NCBI GenBank assembly: GCA_021154985.1
Contig: JAJNQE010000008.1
Location: forward strand, 1 to 20,385
DNA length: 20,385 bases
Direction: 5' to 3'
Source of the DNA: Hydrogenophaga sp.
GTDB lineage: Bacteria > Pseudomonadota > Gammaproteobacteria > Burkholderiales > Burkholderiaceae_C
Each line of letters starts with the position of its first letter. Within the stretch, counting starts at the first letter, position 1. Below, piece after piece: positions 14,101 to 19,423 of the stretch. The position numbers and the translations under genes are program-made. The notes beneath the pieces are model-generated. The model was not told the origin of the DNA. It saw nothing but the letters and a program-made list of their open reading frames with translations, and made no database searches.

Positions 14101-14742
14101 ATGACGAACAAGATCCTGCTCACCGGTTTTGACGCCTTCGGCGGCGCCACGCTCAACCCCAGCTGGCTGGCCGTGCGCGCCTTGCACGGCACACAGGTGC
14201 GCGGCCACAAGGTGGTCGCGGCACAACTGCCCACCGTGTTCGACGCTTCGCTGCGCGAACTGTCCGCCTTGCTGAAACAACACCAGCCCGCCCTGGTGGT
14301 GTGTGTGGGCCAGGCCGGTGGGCGCAAGGCGATCTCTCTGGAGCGCGTGGCCATCAACGTGAACGACGCGCCCATTGCCGACAACGCAGGCGCACAGCCC
14401 GTGGACACCGCCGTGAAGCCCGGCGCACCCGCCGCGTACTTCACCAGCCTGCCCATCAAGGCCATGCTGGCCGAGCTGCAAACCCACGGCGTGGCCGCCG
14501 AGGTGTCGCAAACCGCCGGCACCTTTGTCTGCAACCACGTGTTCTACGGCCTCATGCACGCGCTGGCCTCGCAGCGCGGCTTGAAGCACACACGGGGCGG
14601 TTTCATTCACGTGCCGTGGCTGCCCGAGCAGGGCACACCCGGCATGCCGCTGGACGAGATCGTGCGCGGCCTGCGCCTGGCCGTGCGCTGCGCCATGCAG
14701 GTTCAGCACGACGCCGCGCTGGGTGCCGGCAACACGCACTGA
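14101..14742 (+). CDS. pcp: Pyroglutamyl-peptidase I
   Basis: This 213-residue cysteine peptidase (family C15) removes N-terminal pyroglutamate from peptides in the cytosol. The N-terminal ILLTGFDAFGGATLNPSWLAVRAL is typical. The catalytic triad is visible: Glu81 in GRKAISLERVAIN, Cys144 in TAGTFVCNHVFYG and His170 in GGFIHVPWLP. Length agrees with the family. It is downstream of rluE by 15 bases. Its TGA is directly followed by the stop codon of the convergent GIY-YIG-like gene, together forming TGATCA. No oddities are seen. Confidence 0.95.
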   Translation: MTNKILLTGFDAFGGATLNPSWLAVRALHGTQVRGHKVVAAQLPTVFDASLRELSALLKQHQPALVVCVGQAGGRKAISLERVAINVNDAPIADNAGAQPVDTAVKPGAPAAYFTSLPIKAMLAELQTHGVAAEVSQTAGTFVCNHVFYGLMHALASQRGLKHTRGGFIHVPWLPEQGTPGMPLDEIVRGLRLAVRCAMQVQHDAALGAGNTH

Positions 14743-15069
14743 TCAGGCCTGCCACACCCCGAGGCCGGCCGAGCGCAGGTCGATCCCGACCTCGATCTCC
14801 TTGTCCACCGCGTCCGCGTACGTCATCGGGTTGAAGCCCTCGTACAGGTCGGGCAACAGGCGCAGCCCGTACTTCATCACGTAAGCGTTCGACTGGATGC
14901 CCGCCTTGTGCTTGTCGAAACGCACGTCCGGGTCCAGCCCGGTCATGCCCACGTACACACAGGGTTTGCCGTCGATGTAGCCCGGGTTGTTCTTGCGAAA
15001 GCGGGCTTCGAGCAACACGTCTTTGTGCAGCTCGATCACGTAGACGTGGTGGTGGGGACGGCGTGCCAT
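14743..15069 (-). CDS. Small GIY-YIG-like protein
   Basis: This is a 108-residue protein that seems to be a bare GIY-YIG nuclease-like domain. HVYVIEL near the N-terminus and CVYVGMTG stand in for the GIY and YIG strands; DPDVRFDKHKAG supplies the usual arginine and His/Lys positions, and the segment YADAVDKEIEVG could carry the metal-binding glutamate. The central part GYIDGKPC is an insertion between strands. No other domain is fused to it. It abuts pcp without a spacing base. No good ribosome binding site precedes ATG 15069. I call it GIY-YIG-like from the motif order only; it may be inactive or belong to a related uncharacterised family. Confidence 0.6.
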   Translation of the reverse strand: MARRPHHHVYVIELHKDVLLEARFRKNNPGYIDGKPCVYVGMTGLDPDVRFDKHKAGIQSNAYVMKYGLRLLPDLYEGFNPMTYADAVDKEIEVGIDLRSAGLGVWQA

Positions 15070-15112
15070 GGTGGGCGAGTTTGCCTTGCTTCACGGCTGG
15101 CGCCCAATCGGC

Positions 15113-15148
15113 ACAAGGGGCGCCAACTTTTCGATTGGCGCCCCTTGT
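15113..15148 (-). terminator. Perfect 14-bp stem-loop downstream of the PEP-CTERM gene
   Basis: Positions 15113-15126 (ACAAGGGGCGCCAA) are the exact reverse complement of 15135-15148, around the loop CTTTTCGA. It begins 45 bases beyond the stop codon of the leftward PEP-CTERM gene and 44 bases upstream of the start of the GIY-YIG-like gene. There is no U tract on either side. It likely ends or insulates the PEP-CTERM transcript. Confidence 0.6.
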
Positions 15149-15193
15149 TCAAGGCTGTTCCACAGTCGCCGGCCTGGCCGGCGACGCGACAAC

Positions 15194-15916
15194 TCAGGCT
15201 GCGCGACGGCGGCGGGCCAGGCCCAGGCCACCCAGGGCCAAGGCGATCAGGGCCAGGCTGCCTGGCTCGGGTACCTGGACTGGAGGGGGTGCGGTGTAGT
15301 CGAACTTGATCGAGGTGATCTTGAACCAGTCGTCGCGGTCATGGCTATCGAACATCGAAGCGCCGAAGAGCAAGCTATTCGCCAGAGGGCTGACCAAACT
15401 CACAGTGAGTGCGTCATCATCTGCCGAGGCGTTGGCGTCTTTGCGGTCTCCGAAACCCATTGCCGAAAGCTGGGCGACTGTTTTTCCGTAGAGGCTCTCA
15501 GCGCTAATACCGGTCCAGTAGCTCACATCACGGTCGTAGTCAGGATTGTTGTTCACGGGGTTGATAACAACAGTCAGTGGATCTACGAGGGCGCTGAACT
15601 GAAACAGCACGAAATTGTAGGAACCTACGTTGTCCACCTGATGCTGGGGGGAGTCGCATCGCTTGCCTTCGGATCGGTCGCAGACGCCTAGGCCGGTGTC
15701 AAAACGGTTGAGTTGAGAAGACTGGAACGTACCACCGGCACTAGTCAGCGACCACGCGCTGGCGGTGACCGTCACGCCACCTTCGGTGTAGGTGAACGTA
15801 TTCCCGTAGTCGCTTCCCCATACGGTTGAACCCGACAGGGTCACTGGAACCAAGGCTGCGTTGGCCGAAAAGGCCGCCAGTACCAAGGCTGCTATTGAGA
15901 AGATCTTTGCTTTCAT
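15194..15916 (-). CDS. PEP-CTERM sorting domain protein
   Basis: This 240-residue exported protein has a signal peptide (KIFSIAALVLAAFSANA, cut near residue 21) and a C-terminal PEP-CTERM signal: VPEP at 215-218, then hydrophobic LALIALALGGLGLA and the basic tail RRRRAA. Such proteins are processed by exosortase and moved to the cell surface or extracellular matrix, often in biofilm- or floc-forming bacteria. The mature part has asparagine/aspartate-rich beta-type sequence and two cysteines (GVCDRSEGKRCDS) that could form a disulfide. ATG 15916 has AAAGGA upstream. The DNA is visibly less GC-rich than neighbours, pointing to transfer or relaxed selection. A near-consensus sigma-54 promoter lies 75-90 bases upstream. 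The exosortase gene is not in this window. The function of the mature part is unknown. Confidence 0.9.
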   Translation of the reverse strand: MKAKIFSIAALVLAAFSANAALVPVTLSGSTVWGSDYGNTFTYTEGGVTVTASAWSLTSAGGTFQSSQLNRFDTGLGVCDRSEGKRCDSPQHQVDNVGSYNFVLFQFSALVDPLTVVINPVNNNPDYDRDVSYWTGISAESLYGKTVAQLSAMGFGDRKDANASADDDALTVSLVSPLANSLLFGASMFDSHDRDDWFKITSIKFDYTAPPPVQVPEPGSLALIALALGGLGLARRRRAA

Positions 15917-15990
15917 GAAGTTTCCTTTGTCGTTTGGGTCATGCAAATGCATCTGAGGTGTTGCGAATCTTCCGCAATCGGAATACACAA

Positions 15991-16006
15991 AGCATGACCC
16001 ATGCCA
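15991..16006 (-). promoter_or_regulatory. Sigma-54 (RpoN) promoter of the PEP-CTERM gene
   Basis: On the minus strand, 16006 to 15991 reads TGGCATGGGTCATGCT. Against the consensus TGGCAYR-N4-TTGCW it has one mismatch (A for the first T of TTGC); the invariant GG and GC are at the right spacing. Transcription should start near 15980, giving a leader of about 64 bases before the ATG at 15916. Known PEP-CTERM systems commonly use sigma-54 with the PrsK/PrsR two-component system. Confidence 0.75.
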
Positions 16007-16067
16007 CCAATACAAATTCTTCTAAGTCATTGATATAAATGAAATAAACAAAATTCTTCCAAAAGTA

Positions 16068-16107
16068 TTTGTAAAGATTTTCGACTGTTTTTTTACAGGC
16101 TTTGTAA
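16068..16107 (-). promoter_or_regulatory. Candidate enhancer sites for a sigma-54 activator
   Basis: TTACA-GGCTT-TGTAA (16093-16107) is a 15-bp palindrome, and a third copy of the half-site, TGTAA, is at 16070-16074 inside TTTGTAAAG. The sites lie about 90-127 bases upstream of the predicted transcription start in an AT-rich stretch, the usual place for enhancer-binding proteins such as PrsR. Identity of the regulator is inferred; the region 15917-16141 has no gene. Confidence 0.45.
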
Positions 16108-16141
16108 CGGAGGCCTCATACCTTCGGGCCCTCCCGCTGGC

Positions 16142-17077
16142 TCACGTCTTGGGGTTCCGCAGCTGCGAGCCCACCGGCGCATGCACCGCCATCAGACTCA
16201 CCACCCAGTCAATGAAGGCCCGCAGCTTCGCGCTCACATGTCGGTTGGGTGGGAAGGCCACGTACATCGGCATGGCGTCGCAGTGCCAGCCTTTAAACAG
16301 CGGCACCAGCTCGCCACGGGCTGCGTGCTCGCGGGCCATGTATTGCGGCAGCCACAACACGCCCATGCCCGCCACGCCGGCCGCCAGGTAGGCGTTGCCG
16401 TCGTCCACCGCCACCGCATGGCGGCTTTGCACCGTGATCCGCTCGCCGTCGCGTTGCAGCTCCAGGGGCGCCACAGTGCCGCTGCGCGAGCGCAGAAAGC
16501 CCACGGTGTGGTGGTGCGGGCCTTCGAGCTCGACCGGGTGCAGCGGTGTGCCCGCGAGCGCCAGGTAGCCCGGTGCCGCGTACACACCGATCGGGAGATC
16601 GCCCACGTGGCGTGCGATGAGCGAAGGGTCGGTGACTTCGCCGCCGCGCAGCACGCAGTCCACGTTGTCGCCGATCAGGTCCACCATGCGGTCGCTAGCG
16701 CCCATGTGCAACTGGATCTCGGGGTAGCGCGCATGAAACGCCGGCAGCGCTGGCATGAGGATCAGGCGGGCCAGCGGGCTGGGCACATCCACCCGCAGGC
16801 GCCCGCGCGGCGAAGCCACGGCGCTGGAGAGGCTGGTGTCCGCGTCTTCCAGGTCGGCCAGCAGGCGCACCACGCGCTCGTAATACGCGGCGCCATCGGC
16901 GGTGACCTTCACCTGCCGCGTGGTGCGGTTCAGCAGCTTCACGCGCAGGCGCGCCTCCAGCTGCTGCACCAGTTGCGTCACTGTGGTCTTGCTCATGTGC
17001 AGCGTCTGCGCCGCCTTGGTGAAGCTGCCGGCTTCCACCACGCGGGCAAAAGCCTGCATTGCATCGAATCGGTCCAT
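16142..17077 (-). CDS. LysR family transcriptional regulator
   Basis: This 311-residue regulator has the standard LysR layout. The winged helix-turn-helix is at about residues 2-60: FDAMQAFARVVEAGSFTKAAQTLHMSKTTVTQLVQQLE followed by the RLRVKLLNRTTRQVKVTADG wing. The linker helix is followed by a periplasmic-binding-protein-like effector domain (SPRGRLRVDVPSPLARLILMPALPAFHARYPEIQLHM and onward). ATG 17077 has GAGGAA ahead of it. It is divergent from the Rid-family gene, 123 bases between starts, with a palindrome of LysR type (17100-17118) in the shared region, so this neighbour is its most likely target. The inducer is unknown. The PEP-CTERM gene lies downstream on the same strand but has its own promoter. 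Confidence 0.93.
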   Translation of the reverse strand: MDRFDAMQAFARVVEAGSFTKAAQTLHMSKTTVTQLVQQLEARLRVKLLNRTTRQVKVTADGAAYYERVVRLLADLEDADTSLSSAVASPRGRLRVDVPSPLARLILMPALPAFHARYPEIQLHMGASDRMVDLIGDNVDCVLRGGEVTDPSLIARHVGDLPIGVYAAPGYLALAGTPLHPVELEGPHHHTVGFLRSRSGTVAPLELQRDGERITVQSRHAVAVDDGNAYLAAGVAGMGVLWLPQYMAREHAARGELVPLFKGWHCDAMPMYVAFPPNRHVSAKLRAFIDWVVSLMAVHAPVGSQLRNPKT

Positions 17078-17099
17078 GTCGGTTCCTCACCCCTCAGAT

Positions 17100-17118
17100 T
17101 GTTTGGGAATGCCAAACA
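17100..17118. promoter_or_regulatory. LysR-type operator
   Basis: TGTTTGG (17100-17106) and CCAAACA (17112-17118) are perfect inverted arms around GAATG. The inner part TTGG-N5-CCAA has the T-N11-A form favoured by LysR proteins. It lies 23 bases upstream of the LysR start and about 83 bases upstream of the divergent Rid gene, consistent with autoregulation and control of the neighbour. Confidence 0.6.
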
Positions 17119-17200
17119 GTCATTGTGCGACTGGCCTGTTTATCCGCGGGCCGCGAGTGCCTAGAGTGAACCCACTCCCAATCAACCCAGAGGTATCTGC

Positions 17201-17590
17201 ATGTCTTCACGTGATGTTGTTTTCCCGGCCGGGCGCCAGGCGCTCTATGACAAGAACCGCTACTCTCCAGCGATCCGCTCCAACGGTTTTCTGTTCGTCT
17301 CGGGCCAGGTGGGCAGCCGCCCTGATGGTTCACCCGAGCCCGACCTGAAAGCCCAGGTCAAGCTCGCGTTCGACAACCTCAACGCCATCCTCTCGGCCGC
17401 CGGCTGCACGTTCAAAGACGTGGTCGACGTGACCGTCTTCATCGTCGATCCCGAGCCCAAGTTTGAAACCATCTGGACAGAGCTCACCCAGCATTGGGGC
17501 GACGCACCGTACCCCACGCTCACCGGCGTCGGCGTGACCTGGCTCTACGGCTTTGATTTCGAGATCAAGGTGATTGCGAAGCTGCCTTAG
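17201..17590 (+). CDS. Rid family protein lacking the deaminase arginine
   Basis: This 129-residue protein is a member of the YjgF/YER057c/UK114 (Rid) family, which forms trimers with active sites at subunit interfaces. Family blocks are GFLFVSGQVGSRPDGSPEPDLKAQVKLAFDNLNAILSAAGCTFKDVVDVTVFIVD and the C-terminal FDFEIKVIAK. True RidA deaminases have PAR near the C-terminus, where the arginine binds the substrate carboxylate; here the corresponding region is YPTLTGVGV, without arginine. It therefore belongs to the group of Rid proteins (Rid4-7 type) without proven 2-aminoacrylate deaminase activity. Start ATG 17201 has AGAGG upstream. It is divergent from the LysR gene and may be regulated by it. 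Convergent with the AbiEii gene, 38 bases away. Confidence 0.9.
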   Translation: MSSRDVVFPAGRQALYDKNRYSPAIRSNGFLFVSGQVGSRPDGSPEPDLKAQVKLAFDNLNAILSAAGCTFKDVVDVTVFIVDPEPKFETIWTELTQHWGDAPYPTLTGVGVTWLYGFDFEIKVIAKLP

Positions 17591-17605
17591 GCCTTGGCGG
17601 CCTGA
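17587..17605. terminator. Short hairpin at the Rid gene stop codon
   Basis: AGGCC (17589-17593) pairs with GGCCT (17599-17603) and the stem extends by one wobble and one Watson-Crick pair at each end, overlapping the TAG of the Rid gene. It is between two convergent genes. No T tract is present, so the terminator call is weak. Confidence 0.3.
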
Positions 17606-17628
17606 TCTGCGTGGCCAGCGGGCCGGGT

Positions 17629-18339
17629 TCAGACTGGCTTGAGCAGCTTGCGCAGCGAGCGGATCTTTTGCCAGAGCACCGCCTTGGGCAGCGTCATGGC
17701 CATGGCCTGCATGCAGCGCTCCAGCCAGCCCTGGCGCTCTTGCAGGCGGTCAATGGCCTTGGTGAGGTCTCGCGCCACCGCTGGGCCATAGGCCTGTTCG
17801 GCCTTGGCCAAGGCCAGGCGAAGCAGCGGCAAGGGCAGGCCCATCATGGCCAGGTCGATCACGTCCCGGCTGAACACGCTGTCGTCTGCCCACCGGTCTG
17901 AATTGGCCAGCAGTTTGGACGCCGCCATGTCCAGTGGCGTGAGCGTGCGGACGCCACACACCACATCGCCGTTGGCCGGCGCTTCCAGCGCCATGCGTGC
18001 CTCGCGAACGATCTCGAACGTGATGGCCTGCCCATCCATCTGCACCACCGTGCGCAAGCCGTACTGATCGGCGCGTACTTCGCGCAGCATCGTCAGCGGC
18101 TGGGCACCCGGGCGCACCACGGCATTGAGCCCAGCCGGGCCGGTGAGCAACTGGCGCAGTTCCCGGTAGCCCGCAGCGTCAGACACCAGAAAGTCGATGT
18201 CCACCGATTCGCGGTACTCGCCGTAGCGCAGGGCGATGCAGGTGCCACCACCGAACAGGCAACCGTGCTGGCGCAGCGCATCGCCGTCCAGCGCGGCCAG
18301 CACATGCGCAATGCGCTGATGGTGTGGGCGCTCAAACAT
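17629..18339 (-). CDS. AbiEii/AbiGii-family nucleotidyltransferase (type IV toxin-like)
   Basis: This 236-residue protein matches the DUF1814/AbiEii nucleotidyltransferase family, which includes toxins (AbiEii, MenT) that transfer nucleotides, in MenT onto tRNA ends. Catalytic motifs are all there: GGGTCIALRYGEYRESVDIDFLVSD with glycines 30-32 and DID 47-49, FEIVREARMAL with Glu109, TPLDMAASKLLANSDRW with Lys142, and SRDVIDLAMMG with Asp159 and Asp162. ATG 18339 overlaps the stop of the upstream XRE gene by eight bases (ATGTTTGA), so translation is coupled. An in-frame start further upstream would run inside the XRE gene and is rejected. A cytosolic toxin function is inferred from family and arrangement; a housekeeping nucleotidyltransferase role cannot be excluded. 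Confidence 0.85.
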   Translation of the reverse strand: MFERPHHQRIAHVLAALDGDALRQHGCLFGGGTCIALRYGEYRESVDIDFLVSDAAGYRELRQLLTGPAGLNAVVRPGAQPLTMLREVRADQYGLRTVVQMDGQAITFEIVREARMALEAPANGDVVCGVRTLTPLDMAASKLLANSDRWADDSVFSRDVIDLAMMGLPLPLLRLALAKAEQAYGPAVARDLTKAIDRLQERQGWLERCMQAMAMTLPKAVLWQKIRSLRKLLKPV

Positions 18340-18838
18340 CCGACCTGTCCGCCGACGCGCCGCCCCCCAGACCCGTGCGCAACGCCTGCCACAGCGCCCG
18401 CTCGGCGACCGACATGGCGGCGGTGTCCAGATGGCGCGCATTGCGCTCAAAGATGCCCAACGCTTCGATGGGCGTGAGCGTGTCGGTGCCGTGCACCTGC
18501 CAGGCCAGGGCCTTCAGCTGCGGGTAGTCCGCCAGACGCACACGCACCGGTATCCATTGGGTGAGGTCAGCCGGGCTTGCGCCTGAGGCGCGGGCGTCCT
18601 CTGCGTTTCGGGCCAGCAGCGTCATGCCCAGCGCCCCCATGGCATTGGCCCAGGCGCCTGCCGCCACCGAAGGTTCGCCCTTCTCGATGCGGTGCAGCGT
18701 CACCCGCGACATGCCCGCCGCCTCTGCCGCCGCCGTGCTGCTCACCCGCAGGGCTTTGCGGCGTGCACGAATCTGCTCGCCCAGGGCTTGCAACTGGGCG
18801 GTGCTTTCGTCTGACGGGGGTGGAGGGCGGGTTGGCAT
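18332..18838 (-). CDS. XRE-type HTH regulator, putative antitoxin
   Basis: This 168-residue protein has an XRE helix-turn-helix at about residues 16-72: LGEQIRARRKALRVSSTAAAEAAGMSRVTLHRIEKGEPSVAAGAWANAMGALG. The remainder, with DLTQWIPVRVRLADYPQLKALAWQVHG and LTPIEALGIFERNARHLD, is a separate alpha/beta extension of unknown family, which may neutralise the toxin. The downstream nucleotidyltransferase gene overlaps it by eight bases. Classical AbiEi antitoxins carry a different (winged-helix) N-terminus, so this is a different pairing. A perfect palindrome and a TTGACA box lie just upstream, overlapping the promoter, which suggests autorepression. ATG 18838 is nearly at the predicted transcription start. 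The antitoxin role is inferred from order and overlap only. Confidence 0.8.
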   Translation of the reverse strand: MPTRPPPPSDESTAQLQALGEQIRARRKALRVSSTAAAEAAGMSRVTLHRIEKGEPSVAAGAWANAMGALGMTLLARNAEDARASGASPADLTQWIPVRVRLADYPQLKALAWQVHGTDTLTPIEALGIFERNARHLDTAAMSVAERALWQALRTGLGGGASADRSDV

Positions 18839-18888
18839 TTGTTTCTTATTTTGATCAAAATGACTATTTTGTCAAGTATGAGAAACAA
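18839..18888 (-). promoter_or_regulatory. Promoter and overlapping palindromic operators of the XRE-AbiEii operon
   Basis: On the minus strand, a consensus -35 box TTGACA (18875-18870) is followed after 16 bases by CAAAAT (18853-18848) as -10. The 14-bp perfect palindrome ATTTTGATCAAAAT (18848-18861) covers the -10 and spacer. A related half-site ATTTTGTCAA (18866-18875) covers the -35. An outer inverted repeat, TTGTTTCT (18839-18846) with AGAAACAA (18881-18888), brackets both. The region is strongly AT-rich in a GC-rich surrounding. Repressor binding would block RNA polymerase, as expected for an autoregulated toxin-antitoxin operon. Confidence 0.6.
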
Positions 18889-18922
18889 TTTATGCGTTTA
18901 CGCCGCGTGGACCGGTAGCGCC

Positions 18923-19330
18923 TCACAGCCACACCGACCCCGGTGCCGGGCTGGTTTGAATGGTGAATTCGGGCGAGCCGCCCAGCAAAAACGCGCCGAG
19001 CACCAGGCTCAGCAGCGAGATGAACAGGCTGGCCCACAGCGCCGTCCAGAAGCCGTCCACCTTGAAGCCGTTCACCACCTTGGCCACCAGCAGCAGCATG
19101 AGCGCGTTGATCACCAGCAGAAACAGGCCGAAGGTGAGCAGCGTCAAGGGCAGCGTGAGCACCACCAGCAGCGGCCGCACCACCGCATTGGCCAGGCCCA
19201 GCAGCAGGGCCGAGACCACCAGCGCCCCCGTGCTGCCGAAGCGGATGCCCTTGAACAGATGGCTCGCCACCCAGAGCGAGAGGGCGGTGATGGCCCAGTG
19301 GAGGAGGAAGGGGGTGAGGTTGGCGAGCAT
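18923..19330 (-). CDS. PF04020-type four-helix membrane protein (annotated as phage holin family)
   Basis: This 135-residue inner-membrane protein has four hydrophobic segments: FLLHWAITALSLWVASHLF, ALVVSALLLGLANAVVRPLLVVLTLPLTLL, TFGLFLLVINALMLLLVAKVV and ALWASLFISLLSLVLGAFLL. The pattern ALLLGLANAVVRPLL with the following TLPLTLLTFGLFLLVINALMLL is characteristic of the PF04020 family, named mycobacterial 4 TMS phage holin family IV. Despite the name, chromosomal copies occur widely in non-phage contexts, and no phage genes are near. ATG 19330 has no strong ribosome binding site. It lies between the XRE-AbiEii operon and the IS element. The function is unknown. Confidence 0.88.
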   Translation of the reverse strand: MLANLTPFLLHWAITALSLWVASHLFKGIRFGSTGALVVSALLLGLANAVVRPLLVVLTLPLTLLTFGLFLLVINALMLLLVAKVVNGFKVDGFWTALWASLFISLLSLVLGAFLLGGSPEFTIQTSPAPGSVWL

Positions 19331-19423
19331 GAGTGTTTGTTGGGTGTGTTTCGTGTGAGTGGGCCATCGCCTCGTTCACTCCGGCTTCATCGCCAGCGTG
19401 CGCCTGCAGCCACGAGGGTAGTT

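Noticed and set aside
18923..19330. Possible prophage remnant because of a holin-family name
   Set aside because: PF04020 proteins are common chromosomal membrane proteins and no lysin, capsid or integrase gene is nearby.
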